Shown here piece after piece: positions 24,930 to 35,740 of a stretch of DNA of 64,000 nucleotides. A program made the position numbers and the translations under genes. Each line of letters starts with the position of its first letter. The stretch's first letter is position 1. Below the pieces are notes generated by a model that saw only the letters and a program-made list of their open reading frames with translations, was not told where the DNA came from and searched no databases. Origin of the DNA: Davidsoniella eucalypti (taxonomy: Eukaryota > Ascomycota > Sordariomycetes > Microascales > Ceratocystidaceae); assembly GCA_004009845.1 (NCBI GenBank), contig RMBW01000023.1, forward strand, positions 62,001 to 126,000, read 5' to 3'.

Positions 24930-25400
24930 TTTCTCAGCTCTTTATTTTTTTTCTTCTTTCTTCCCTTCTTCTTTTCCAGGCCCGTCCTTGTGATTCAAAT
25001 CTGCAGACTCTAGAGTTCAATTCACAAAGTTCCCAGTCTCGTCACTCTTTAATTATTTGCCGTTTTTTCTGCTTTTTTCCTCGTCTTTTATACTTGATCG
25101 ATTTTCTTTATTCCTCACTCAGCCCAAAAGACAGCCAGTCCTTTTATTAATTTTTTCTTTTTTTTCTTGTGTCTCTGTCAGCCTCACACTCATTTATTAA
25201 TTATTTCCTTTTTTCGTATTTCTCTTTCTTCTGCTTCTCTTAAAAGATCTCAGACTTCTCCAGATCTTGCCGTTCTTTCACTCCCTTTTTCTTTCCGCCA
25301 TCACAGAGACTGAGCTAAGATAGAGACCGTCTGATTTGAATATCATCGACACACTCTCCCACCCTCTCTCGCCTTGGTCTTCTCGGTCTCCCAACCAGAC
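24930..25400 (+). promoter_or_regulatory. C/T-rich promoter and leader of the 25502 gene
   Basis: The plus strand is strongly pyrimidine-rich over about 450 bp directly before the 25502-28495 gene. Such CT blocks commonly mark core promoters and leaders in filamentous fungi. No TATA box is clear, and the transcription start is not defined here. Confidence 0.4.
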
Positions 25401-25501
25401 ACTACTACCAGTTGGAAGAAGATTGGATCTTGACGGCTCTCTGCTACCGTCTGTTCTCTCTTCTCCCTTCGCTTTCTGTCCATGGCTCTACGCCGCTGAT
25501 T

Positions 25502-28495
25502 ATGACTACGCCTCACGAAACCAACGATTCTTCTTGTCCTCCTGTACTACACGTACAAGTACCAGCCCATCTTCCAGTATCGACATCCACACCCACCACA
25601 CCACTGCTACCGTCTCCGTCTTCAGCGTCTGCTCTGCCGACGTCCCGCACCCGGAGCAGCAGCAGGGCCAGCCGCAAGCCCAGGGCAAAGGGCGCCGCTT
25701 CTCGCAGAGCAACTATTGTATCTAGCGACCCGGCCTCTCGCCCGACGTACAGTACCACGCCGACCATCTCCAGTGCCAACAAAGGCCAGTATTTCACTAC
25801 GCCTCAGTCTTCGCGCTCAAGGTCGCAGTCTCTCGCCCAATCCCAGTCAAGAGCTCTGCCGTCAGTATCTCTGGTATCGTCTCTGCCATCGCCTCCAGTT
25901 CTGCACGGCCCTTCACCAGCAAAGCCGGTGTCGATAGTCTCGTCACCGCCCCCACCGCCTCCACAGAAGGCCCACGTTGCCAAGGACAGCCGAGACCGCA
26001 CGCTCGAGATGTCAGCCGTCCCTGCATCTGGCTCGCCCGAGCCGTCTCGCCCGGGGACCTCGTTGGGCCGGACTACGTATGCACCACTCAACATGAAGCC
26101 CTACCGGATCAGACCGGCGTCATCTGGCGGCTTGCTTTCCGAGGCATCTCGCGGCCTTAGCCCCGAAGGACAAGGTCGGCCGCGTAGGGATACGCGCATC
26201 GTTCCAGTTGCGCTAGACCGCATGCCAACCGAGGACCGTCCCGACTATGGCTGGAACCGCCCGGCTCCTCGCAACCCAGATCCCACCAGACACATGGTTG
26301 GTGTAGGCGTGGAAGTCCGTAACACCAAAGGCGACGAAAAGAAGCGTTGGAGCTCTAGCACGTTAGCCAAACTTAAGCGTTGGAGCCGGCCGCTCTCACT
26401 AGGAAGCAATAGCAGCTCAACGAAAGCAGCCCATGTTGAGGCATACCTGCAAGAACAGCGGGATTATGAAGCCCAGAGAGTGGCCCAAGAAAGCCAAGTG
26501 CCTATAACACTACCAGACACCGCTGTTGCTGGCACTACGATTGCGGGCCACAGGTATATTGCCATATCCATACCCCTGGAAGCGGACCCCTTTAGTCCCG
26601 CGATCCCACAAAATCAGCAACGCCAGTCGAACCAGTCGAAACCGCCAAAGATCCTACAGAACAAGGCCTTGCTTGCTTCTGAGTTCGAGACGGCAATAGG
26701 AACAGGAATAGGAACAGGAACAGGAAGAGAGGCAGGATCTGCATCTGGAAATGGCCCAGATTTTGCTTATTCGTCTGCTGCGTCTCCTGTCACCCAGTCG
26801 TCGTTGATTTCATCTCTGAACAAGTCACAGCCCCAGCTTGACCAGAAGCCATTTTCAGTATCACCAACACTGTCGTCTTCATATCCTCAAGCACAACAAT
26901 CTACCCCCTCACTGCAAACTTCACCTGCTTCTTCTGCGCCAACACAACAGCAACAGGCACCGCCACCTCGTCCCCGTATGCCCTCACGACCCCTTTCGCA
27001 AGCGCAGCTGCAGTCGCTGCACCTGCCAACTCCCGAAACACAGTCGGAATCCGGTCGTCGCGGCGCCATATTGCACACTCCATCACAATCAATAGACAAT
27101 GATAGTTCTGTTTCGTCTACTCCGGTCACCGAGAGTGGCAGTGATAGCGGCTCCAACACCTACGCGGAATCTGTGACGACTGTAACCACTGCTGCTACTG
27201 TGCATACCCCAACCTCAGATTCTGCTCTTAAGCGCCCAGAAATGGTTCCGCGCAGATCGACATCCATGTTGACCCAGATGAAGCAGGTTGGTTCTGCACC
27301 GGGTAGCCCAGAGTCTAACAAGGACATCACCATCACCTCAACCGCTACCAGCACAACCACCAAGGTCCAGATTCCGCGCCGTCGCAACGGTACCGTATCT
27401 GGTGGGTTCGCAAGATCCGCCGATTCTATAGATCAGGTAATCCTCGGTGGCCAGCCCATCTCGCTACAGTCACAGCATCCGCAACCACTACGACCTGTTC
27501 CCGACATACCACCAATCGCTGCCCAGAAGGCTAAGCTTGCGCAACTCCAAGCAGCTCGTCTCAAAGTAGAGCGCAAGGAAGCTGCAAGGGAAGCTGCTAC
27601 AGCTGCGTCCAACAGCAAGCATCATAGTATGCCTATGCGCACTCGTGCTCAGGAAAGCGCTTCCAGATTGGCGCCCATCGCTGTTGTGCCCGAGGTCATG
27701 CGCCGTGATAGCAAGGTGCTTTCGCCTGGAATGACCGATTGCAATACGGGTGGCAAAGGTGCTGCCGAGTGGCGCCGTAGCCGTCAAGAACGTGTGCGTG
27801 AAAAGAAGATGCGCGATATCGAGCGTGCTCGCTCCATTCGTTCTCAGAGCAGCATCTCGTCATTAGAAGGCGGACTCGAGTCTCCCATCAGCCCGCTGAT
27901 GCTTACCACCGTAGGACCTCGCATGTCCTCAGTCATGGTGATCGCCAATGTCACACCGCACGAGTCTTCGACTTTGACCGCTAACCTGGTCATGTCCACC
28001 GGAACTACCACCGAAGTGATATCTTGCGCCCCTGACGAGAAGTACGCCACAATCAGCGAAAAGCGCGGCCGACCATCTTCCCGCCTCGCCATCTCCACGC
28101 TATGCGAAGACCTAAAACGGTCCTCTTCGCACGGCTCACTCGCAGACACCGTAGTATCCGCCGCCTCTGCGCCCATGGACGCCAACGAGCGCCGTCGTAC
28201 TGCACGCAGCCCCGTGGAATCTTACGATCTACGCGATATGGAACGCCGTCTACGGAAACTAGAATGTGCTAACGGTGATGCCGTTGTGCGTATGCTGGAA
28301 CCGGCGCTGGCTAACTTGGATCGCACGCTTATGACGCTCTACGAGGGCCGTGTAGTCGAGTGGGTTAGTGAGGCGGCTGAGAAGCGCCGTTCGCGTATCA
28401 TTAAGGAGACTCTAGAAAGCCATTCTAACCCGAGAACACCAGAGGGTTCGGTTTTTGGTGAACGTACTTTCAGACTGAGCAGAGGCCCAGAGTAA
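25502..28495 (+). CDS. Ser/Pro-rich protein of unknown function
   Basis: A single-exon frame of 997 residues. The frame is open further upstream from a TTG at 25412, but 25502 is the first ATG. I do not recognise the family. Most of the protein is low-complexity and probably disordered: Ser/Thr/Pro/Gln runs, a GIGTGIGTGTG repeat (about residue 400) and a Gln/Pro block (about 460-500). More ordered, basic islands are KKRWSSSTLAKLKRWSRPLS (about 279-300), a Lys/Arg/Glu-rich helix with EWRRSRQERVREKKMRDIER (about 755-780), and the C-terminus, where YDLRDMERRLRKLECANGD begins a likely coiled coil (about 908-970). There is no signal peptide and no membrane segment. A scaffold or signalling role is possible but unproven. 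It is convergent with CHS5. Confidence 0.85.
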   Translation: MTTPHETNDSSCPPVLHVQVPAHLPVSTSTPTTPLLPSPSSASALPTSRTRSSSRASRKPRAKGAASRRATIVSSDPASRPTYSTTPTISSANKGQYFTTPQSSRSRSQSLAQSQSRALPSVSLVSSLPSPPVLHGPSPAKPVSIVSSPPPPPPQKAHVAKDSRDRTLEMSAVPASGSPEPSRPGTSLGRTTYAPLNMKPYRIRPASSGGLLSEASRGLSPEGQGRPRRDTRIVPVALDRMPTEDRPDYGWNRPAPRNPDPTRHMVGVGVEVRNTKGDEKKRWSSSTLAKLKRWSRPLSLGSNSSSTKAAHVEAYLQEQRDYEAQRVAQESQVPITLPDTAVAGTTIAGHRYIAISIPLEADPFSPAIPQNQQRQSNQSKPPKILQNKALLASEFETAIGTGIGTGTGREAGSASGNGPDFAYSSAASPVTQSSLISSLNKSQPQLDQKPFSVSPTLSSSYPQAQQSTPSLQTSPASSAPTQQQQAPPPRPRMPSRPLSQAQLQSLHLPTPETQSESGRRGAILHTPSQSIDNDSSVSSTPVTESGSDSGSNTYAESVTTVTTAATVHTPTSDSALKRPEMVPRRSTSMLTQMKQVGSAPGSPESNKDITITSTATSTTTKVQIPRRRNGTVSGGFARSADSIDQVILGGQPISLQSQHPQPLRPVPDIPPIAAQKAKLAQLQAARLKVERKEAAREAATAASNSKHHSMPMRTRAQESASRLAPIAVVPEVMRRDSKVLSPGMTDCNTGGKGAAEWRRSRQERVREKKMRDIERARSIRSQSSISSLEGGLESPISPLMLTTVGPRMSSVMVIANVTPHESSTLTANLVMSTGTTTEVISCAPDEKYATISEKRGRPSSRLAISTLCEDLKRSSSHGSLADTVVSAASAPMDANERRRTARSPVESYDLRDMERRLRKLECANGDAVVRMLEPALANLDRTLMTLYEGRVVEWVSEAAEKRRSRIIKETLESHSNPRTPEGSVFGERTFRLSRGPE

Positions 28496-29951
28496 AAATC
28501 TCTTGGGTTTTCTTGCTACCTTTGCTTATTTTGCTGTTTAGTCTTGGTATTCTCGGCGTTATCCTGTTCTTTTCCCTTTCATCTTGAAGCTCTCTTTAGA
28601 ATTATCTTACAATTTCTTTGTTCTTCATGAACATTTTACCAAGACCTTGTTTCTCTTTTTTTTTTTTTTGTGTTTGTTTCTCTTGTCTTTTTTCTTTCTT
28701 CTTATTATAGGTCTCAAACTTGGGATGGTCAGGTTCTGGATGTTACTTTTTCAACTTTTTATTTTGTTTGTCATTTATCGTTCTTGGTCCATTCTTTTCT
28801 TTCTACTTTGTACCGTATTATTGTGCTCTTTTTTTCTTGATGGTTTTTAGCTTCTCATGGCGACGGCCTTGTCGTTTCTATTTTATCTTTTATCTTTTCT
28901 ATCTCACTTCTGGACTTATCATGGACTTTCCTCTTTCTTTCTTTTCTTCCTTCTCTACGCTATTTCTTTGCTTATCTATCGACGGCTTTCCTTGCTGTTA
29001 CAACTATTCCCCCATGTTCTTTACCTTTCTTATTATTTACTTTCATAGTATCTCATCTTTTGCTTATCATGCTGTGATTTAATAGCAAACAATGTATGGC
29101 AAAAAATGTACGCTGAATATGTTGTTTGTACAAAATACAATAATATGTTAACCGCGTTAAAATATCCACTCAATCTTACTACATTCTCTCTTTTATACTA
29201 TCTTATATAGTAGTTATGCATTATATAGTAAATGAGCTTTATTTTTTATTTACAAAGTATATATATATCTATTACCAACAGATTGATTTCGCAGAATAAC
29301 ATGATATGTCGACTTTAGCCATCTTCTATCGTGTCTGGGTCTAACATGTTTCTAGATGCCAAGGTTCAGTTAGTTTTTTAATCGGGATGAGAACGAGAGC
29401 CTTGACTGTCAGTTGTGTTCGATCATTATTCACGTATAAGGTTCCGTGTTACACTGCTCTCCTTAGAGTCCCACTTTATGGTGCATCTCTTCGCCCAATC
29501 CGAGTCTTGTCCTAGTAAGTATGACGCGACTACTAGTTGCATATAAGTATGTATGTTAGTACTAAACAATGCCTTGACCTGAGTATAAGTAGACGACAGA
29601 ATGAATATCGGAAGCTTGGCTTACGTTTTTCTTCAGATTTCCATAGTTAAACAATTGAATTATATCATTACACACCACCATAGACACTAAGAGCATCAAT
29701 CTATCAACAAGACGACACGCAAATCAAGAACAAAACTAGTCATAGAACGTATGCAATAAAGAAAAGAAAATGAAACAGTGGACAAGCCCATTGACTAGCT
29801 ATTCAAAACGCCCCAAAACAGACATAATAGTACTTGTTACATATATAACCATCGAGGTTATACTACATTTACATACACACTATGAGAACCGACCACCCAG
29901 GTTTACCCAAAAAAATTATCAAAACAATGACAAAATAATGAAAAAAAGATT
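28496..29951. other. T/C-rich spacer between convergent genes
   Basis: From 28500 to about 29060 the plus strand is almost pure T/C-rich sequence with T runs; it is the 3' side of the 25502 gene and probably its 3' UTR. This composition creates long hydrophobic open frames that are not genes. From 29060 to 29951 it is AT-rich and holds the 3' side of CHS5. No gene seen. Confidence 0.55.
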
Positions 29952-31255
29952 CTATAGTGCAATGTTCTGGAACGATGACCTCTCCGGGCTGGATTTATCA
30001 TTATCCTTACTCTCAATCACTGGTGCCTGTCTTAAAGCTAGATTTTGCGACGACGAAGACTTCTTGCTACCTCCCGAGACTGTCGACGAGTCTTTCTTCG
30101 CATCCTCCTCGGCCTCATTGTCTTCCTCGATTCCATTATCAACAACAGAAGCAGTGGCTACAGTTGTGGCCGACACATTATCTTTGGCCTCATCGGTGGG
30201 CTCCTTGGGTAGATCTTTTTGCGAATTGTTGTTGCTTGTAGTGGCAGTAGTAGTGGGAGCAGTTGATGGCGCCTTTGATGATGGAGCTGGTGACGATTGC
30301 TGAGCCGGTGGTGTAGATCCCATTGGCGGGCCCGTCCGCACAGCATCCAAGTAGAACTTGGTGACACCCAGAATACGACCGCTCCGCTCACAAGCCTCGA
30401 CCCATTCGGGACGCACTACGGGGATATTGCTTTCGACGGCCTTTTCCCATGGAACTCCGCGGCCCTCGGTGGTCACAAAGTGGGTGGTATCGATACGCAC
30501 CGAGTCAACAATCTTGGCTCCAATGCGGTAGACGGCAGCCTGAAGCGCCTCGCGCATGCCGGCTGACATGACGCCGGCGGTAATAGTGATACCGCTCAGG
30601 TCGGTCATCTTGTGCGTGCGTACGTTGACCTGATCGCTGGCAAAGGTGCCTGCCGTGGTACGCAAAACCAGGTGGAAGGTGTACTCGGTATCGACAGCCA
30701 AACCGCTGATCTTGGTGCTGTGCATCTGCAGGGGGCGCGGGATGTTACCAGCCTTCTGACCATTACGGTATAGCGAGAGCGAGAGTAGATCGGCCGTAGC
30801 CAGCTGAACAGGGTCCCATTCTAGAACGACAGAGGTCTGCGTGGCATTGCGGCAGCGCAGCGCAGGTGTGGCGGGCTCTGAGGCACCAAAGGACGCGTAG
30901 ATACGCTCTTGAAGAGTCTGGAAGGCCTTGTCGGATTGGCTTTCGGACACGGTGTTTCGCGCAACGGTGATGTCAACAATGCTGCCGGACGAGATGCCGG
31001 GAGGAAGAAGAATAGAAGGGAACTCAATCTACAGTAGTTGCGACAAGAGCAACAGCGCAGAGGGACCTGGTTAGCTTCCTGGTCGTCAAGGATATGCAGG
31101 GAGGGGGAAAGAGAAGAGAAGAAAAGAGGGAAAGGGTGGGCTGGTTGCTACGATGCACGATACATTGGAATAGATAGACTTACTAAGCGCTTGTCAGGCG
31201 TTAGAAGCACAGTGACGCCAGCGTCGACCTTGCCGACCGTTAGAGATACCAGCAT
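29952..31255 (-). CDS. CHS5: Chs5-type exomer subunit
   Basis: Chs5 is the core of the exomer coat, which carries chitin synthase III and a few other cargoes from the trans-Golgi to the plasma membrane. Exon 1 is complement 31184-31255 and exon 2 complement 29952-31028; the 155-bp intron is GT-AG and phase 0, giving 382 residues. The N-terminus (LTVGKVDAGVTVLLT, then IEFPSILLPPGISSGSIVDI) matches the dimerisation domain of the family. An FN3 domain follows (about 72-163, with SVVLEWDPVQ and TEYTFHLVLRT), then a BRCT domain (about 165-255, with THFVTTEGRG and VVRPEWVEACERSGRIL). The tail (256-382) is Ser/Pro/Thr-rich with acidic and Lys patches. It is much shorter than the Lys-rich tail of yeast Chs5 (yeast protein about 670 residues). 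Confidence 0.95.
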
Positions 31256-32114
31256 AGTGGGAGAGCGGGATGGAGCGATCTATAGAAGAGGCTGAGAGGC
31301 TATGAGAGATAAACCGGGCTGAATATGCGGCTTGTGCAGCACAAGGTAGAAAGGCGAACAGTCAATTGGTAGTAGAGAATCCAATTGGCGGTCGTTCTTG
31401 GGCAGAGTCTGTCTGGAGATCGAAACAGATCGCCGTGATTAAGGCTGCTTCGAGAGCTTCGAGGATAGAAAGACGGCGGGCTGGACGAGGGATCGTAGAT
31501 CGATTGACCGTTGGTTGGCTGGGGACGGAATTGACGACAGCGAGGACTGTCAGGGAATATATCTGAGTGTGAAGAAGAAGAAAAAGAATTGGCGGACTCC
31601 GATCTGACGATATCGCAGTTGTAGTTTCCGAAACTATTTTGTTGTCGTTGTTGTTGTCTTTGAGACGAGACGCTAAGTCGGATGATCGCGAAGGTTCGCG
31701 ATGTATCCGCTAAAAAAGAAACGAAAACAACATAGAAGACCTAAGCAAGGCGTTCTGTCTGGGCGCGATTTCTGCAGGCAACTCGGAGCACCACTGCGGA
31801 TATTTTTTTATGGGTTGGATAAGTTTCGGTTGGTCGATCCGGGTTTACAACTACGTTGCTATTTGATTTTCAATTTGTCCTTTTCTGGCAGACTCTTTTT
31901 TTGACTGAGCTTGCGTTGCCTTTGTCTTTAGCCTTCAAGCTATCGTAGCTGGTAGTTAGGGATGTCTAGTGTGGCGCTCAAGGTCATACAATGTGGCGCT
32001 AGCTCTTCATTGTGGCGTCGCATGGAAAATGTACGTGATTGTTGTTAAGATGGTTGATACAATTAATGGTAACTAATAATATACAAGTAAACGTATTGTG
32101 TAGAAGCCCTGCAT
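31256..32114. other. CHS5 upstream region
   Basis: About 0.86 kb between two minus-strand genes. It holds the CHS5 leader and promoter and the 3' end of the 32115 gene. The plus strand has purine-rich patches near 31570. No gene seen. Confidence 0.5.
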
Positions 32115-33536
32115 CTAGAACACACTGATTCTACGCCGAGGTTTTCGCACAGCTGGTGGAGTTGACGGTGGTGTTGAAGGTGTCGCCGGAGTCTGTGCTG
32201 GAGATACTGCCGGGGACACAGTTTGCGCAACTGGCGAAGGCTGGTTGGGACTAGTTGATAGAGCGAATCTTGGAACCTTGATGATCGGAGCGGGCTCTGT
32301 CGTTTTCGGTCCGACTGACTTCTGTTGAATCGTAGGTTTCTGGTTTTGGACTGTGTCCTCTGGCGTAGCTGCTTGTGCCTGGACTTTCTCTTTTGAAGTA
32401 ACATGATCTTGCGGACGACTGGATTCTTCCGTTATAACAGTAGCATCCTTACTATCACTAGATCCTGCGGGCTTCGCTGTCATATCGTCGTTCTTATCCT
32501 TTTGCCCTGGTGACACCTCAGTGCTAGAAGCCATTATTTCCTGCTTGCTTTCCTCTATGACTTGATTCATCTGGTCTTGTACTTCTGGCACGGCCTTCGA
32601 CTTTTCGGCCTCCCACTTTTTGTCGATCTCCTCGAGCAGATTCCGTTTCCTCCAAAACACCAAAAAGTCCGCTGGGAACTGTACAGGCTTTAGCAGCTTA
32701 TTAGGCTCATTGTGAAGTAGATATGGCTGGATGATACTGTTATACACAGCCCTGCCGACTTCTACCGGTCTTTTACCTCGCAACTGTGCTATGAATGTGG
32801 GATTCGTAATCATCAACTGTACCGTACCCACGATATCTCGTGTTGGTCTCGCGATAAGCCCCTCCGGCCGTTCATTTTCAGGCAAGACACGGCCCGTATT
32901 GGAGTATCCGTTCTCTCTTAAAGCCGCCCACACCGAATCTCTGACCCAGCGCGAAACATAGCTGCGCACTACGGGCTGGGTGGCGACGCCGACATGAACG
33001 AATAAGAAGAGCGACTCTTGCTCTAGCTTGCGCTCGTACTTGAGCATTCGGTACGCAGACATCGGATGCTCGATGCTACTAAAATACATTGCCATTTCTG
33101 GTGGCCGGATGATGGGCCGCGTGGCGTATTTCACGACAATTCCGATGGGTCGTAGATCCGCGGGCAATATAAGCTTAGCCCGCTTCAGCTCGGTCTGAAG
33201 ACCTATTCCGACATGTTCCATCCATGCCGCGGCTTTCGCGAAGAGCCGAGGTTCTCGCTTTTTACTTTGTTCTGGCGTAGTCTTTGCGTGGTTTTGTGAA
33301 GAAGAAGAAGAAGAAGAAGATGTTGATGGCGACCCTCTCACCGTCCGTCGTACTTCGTTGACATTGCGAGATCCCGGCTCTGATGCCGGCCTATTCCCAT
33401 TCGAAAATGTGCGTATTGGCAGTATCTTATGAGATCTTTGCAGAAATGATATGCTGATTCTAAATCTGCTTGACTGCAAACATGGATAATGGCGGCTTAT
33501 ACCGTGCATGAGCCTCGAATGATGAAAAGACAGCAT
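32115..33536 (-). CDS. Unknown protein with a mitochondrial-type leader
   Basis: A single-exon frame of 473 residues from an ATG at 33536. I do not recognise the family. The first 52 residues have no acidic residue and many Arg/Ser/His, the pattern of a mitochondrial presequence (possible cleavage near IRTFSNGN). A Ser run (about 72-80) precedes a compact conserved-looking core of about 100-320, with PADLRPIGIVVKYATRPII, EMAMYFSSIEHPMSAYRML and VQFPADFLVFWRKRNLLEE. The core is helical and has no clear membrane segment. The last 150 residues are Pro/Ser/Thr/Gln-rich and end in a basic RKPRRRISVF. Mitochondrial location is an inference. It lies between CHS5 and RIC8 on the same strand. Confidence 0.85.
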   Translation of the reverse strand: MLSFHHSRLMHGISRHYPCLQSSRFRISISFLQRSHKILPIRTFSNGNRPASEPGSRNVNEVRRTVRGSPSTSSSSSSSSQNHAKTTPEQSKKREPRLFAKAAAWMEHVGIGLQTELKRAKLILPADLRPIGIVVKYATRPIIRPPEMAMYFSSIEHPMSAYRMLKYERKLEQESLFLFVHVGVATQPVVRSYVSRWVRDSVWAALRENGYSNTGRVLPENERPEGLIARPTRDIVGTVQLMITNPTFIAQLRGKRPVEVGRAVYNSIIQPYLLHNEPNKLLKPVQFPADFLVFWRKRNLLEEIDKKWEAEKSKAVPEVQDQMNQVIEESKQEIMASSTEVSPGQKDKNDDMTAKPAGSSDSKDATVITEESSRPQDHVTSKEKVQAQAATPEDTVQNQKPTIQQKSVGPKTTEPAPIIKVPRFALSTSPNQPSPVAQTVSPAVSPAQTPATPSTPPSTPPAVRKPRRRISVF

Positions 33537-34011
33537 GGAAACAGTTAGTCAGGTGATTCCGTTCTTGCTGCTCTAACAATAGCTAAGAAGGATATAGTCT
33601 ATATTACTGATTAGTGAACTGACCCATCAGTGAAATAATCGTAAATATACGTACCTTGTTATATGAAGTTATAATGAAAGTTAGTTAGTAGATCGCAGCA
33701 TGGCAAGCTCAACAATATCTTAGCCGTGAAAATGAGGATGATGTACAACCAAGAAAGTGTGTTTAGCCGAGAAATAGCCGGCCATGCCCAAACTTCGCTA
33801 TATAGTGAGTTTGATATGAATTCTCGTTCTTTTGTTTTGTCTTGGATAACTTGTCGATTTGAGATGTGGAAATTGAAGGCTTGCTAGAGCAAGCCAATAT
33901 ATGTATATACTACTTATCATATCATTGAGAATTTGGCACAATTACGTCTTATATCCATGCTAATAATATATGTACTACTATAGCTTCATTCATGATTCGA
34001 CTGCAAGATGT
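33537..34011. other. Short spacer between 32115 gene and RIC8
   Basis: AT-rich, 475 bp; contains the upstream region of the 32115 gene and the 3' end of RIC8. Nothing else seen. Confidence 0.5.
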
Positions 34012-35740
34012 TCAGTCCGAATCTTCCTTGTAATCATCTGGTAGTTCCTCAAACCGACCTTCATGTTTGGCCTTGGTTACAGGATTCTCGATATCGACAA
34101 TACCGGTGGCTCGAAGTCTCTCGAAAAGAACAAATAGACGCTCGGCTTCACGCTCTTTTTCTTCGTCAGTCATTTCCGGAAGATCGGGGCCGTGGTCTTC
34201 CATGTCAAGCTTCTGGCCGGTGATAGGGTTGATCGCATAACTTGGGCCGTTGCCGGACTTGTTCATATCGCCGTCGGACATCTTGATGCCCTTGGCTGAC
34301 AAGAAACCGGCAGCATTACCGAAACCAACAGTAGAAACAAATAACTGCGGGTTGCGATCTGCTAGCTCGAAGTAAATGTTAAGTGTTGTCTGGGCAAAGT
34401 TTGGCGCCACTGGGTTCACTACATGGCCAATCATCTTGTGTGGTAGGGTCGTTCCCCGTCCTAGAACTTGTTCACGATCTTTCTCGCTGGGGAAAAGCTT
34501 ATCTGCAAGCACTTTCTTGGCGGCAGCATCAGATGATTCGGACAATCGTAAAATGGTGAGAGTCAGAGGGACCATCTCACGGTCGATTTTAGGGTGATCC
34601 TTGCCATAGGCTGCTAGACTCATCTCAAGCAATTCTACTAAGCGATTGACACTGTCCTTGGAATAGGTGAAATCTTTTGGTAGTGGAATTGCAAAGAGAC
34701 AGTTGATCAACAAAGAAACCGGCGGCTGGAGAGGGTCGTCTTTCTCGATAGTGACCTTTGAAAGAAGGTCGAATAGCGACGCAGTTATCGGGGTGAATTT
34801 ATCCACATGCTTTTCGTACATCAAAGCTAGCGTGGAGAGTAATTTTAGGGTTGCGCTTCCTGGTGATGAAGGGTCTGCGGTTGGTAATCTCGATGCTTTT
34901 GCGTGACGGGTGATTGCCTAGGCTTGTGTTAGTAGGAGGGCTTCTACGAGTGTTATGTTGAAATAGCGGTGCTTTGACAAGGTAGAGGGAGGATATGGTA
35001 GAGCACATACCTTTTTGATAGCGTCGACTAGCTTTCCCTTCTCAAGCTGTGGGTTAAGATCAAGGCCTGTACCAACAGAGCTAAACATCATGAGACTGGC
35101 ACAAGGTAGTTCATCGTCTTCATTGCCCTCCTGTAGAGATAAATAATACCGATTAGTATATTGCAAGATATGATACACGAGAAAAGCTAGTCTCCAAACT
35201 TACAGCAAGCACGTCGATGACGGCGGTGGCATGGCCCTTGGAAGCAAAATATTGTCTTAATGTAGGTTGTAAGACAAGAATGTTGTTCAGACACCGTATA
35301 GCTGCCCTTCTACGTTCCGTAGCGCGGCCCTTGACAAATGCGATCTTGGTGATGATGTTGATCGCCCGTTCAGACAAAAGGGCACCGAGTTCACTGGATT
35401 TAGAGGTGCGGGTGAGAAGGTGAAGTTGCTTGAGAAGAGAATCGTCTTCTGCAAGGCAAGATGTGATGTTAGAAAAGACAGCCGATCATTGTCATGCCAT
35501 TGAACGTGTAGCAGACTTACCAGACTTGGCGCCTTCGATTTCGAGAGTGCTAAGAACCAGAGGGATATCGCTTGGCTTGATGGGCCGTGAAAGATCTATA
35601 GAGGAGGACCTTGAAGACCCAGAGGGTCCATGTGATGAGAGAGCAGATGCTATGGAGAAGTGGGCATCAGTAACTGACTTCCTTAAGCGGCGCATTTTCA
35701 TAGCGCGCAGCATAAGCGCCGAGATGGAAGAGAAAGCCAT
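34012..35740 (-). CDS. RIC8: Ric8/synembryn, G-alpha chaperone and exchange factor
   Basis: Ric8 folds and activates heterotrimeric G-protein alpha subunits in the cytosol; in filamentous fungi it is needed for growth and development. Exons on the complement are 35521-35740, 35204-35448, 35011-35130 and 34012-34917; all junctions are GT-AG, and the sum is in frame and gives 496 residues, normal for fungal Ric8. The start is the first in-frame ATG (MAFSSISALML). The armadillo-type helical body shows ERRRAAIRCLNNILVLQP, LMYEKHVDKFTPI and PPVSLLINCLFAIPL. The C-terminal marks are KMIGHVVNPVAPNF, YAINPITGQKLD and EKEREAERLFVLFERLRATG, followed by an acidic tail. A different, more upstream start cannot be excluded. 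Confidence 0.93.

Larger units (their letters stand above)
19190..25501. other. AT-rich gene-free spacer
   Basis: About 6.3 kb, AT-rich, with many A and T runs and no convincing gene. It holds one copy of the dispersed 17-bp motif (21384-21400), a 10-bp minisatellite (24144-24188) and a C/T-rich block just before the next gene. Short minus-strand frames at 21122-21394, 21822-22088 and 23322-23588 show no domain and no conserved start. Confidence 0.55.

Noticed and set aside
25412..25501. Upstream extension of the 25502 gene from a TTG
   Set aside because: No ATG in this part, and the sequence has the C/T-rich character of a leader.
28584..29082. Hydrophobic frames resembling membrane proteins
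   Set aside because: They come from a T/C-rich 3' region; any frame through such sequence reads Phe/Leu/Ser and looks membrane-like.
29770..30303. Plus-strand frame of 177 residues
   Set aside because: It lies opposite the CHS5 tail and consists of reversed low-complexity codons.
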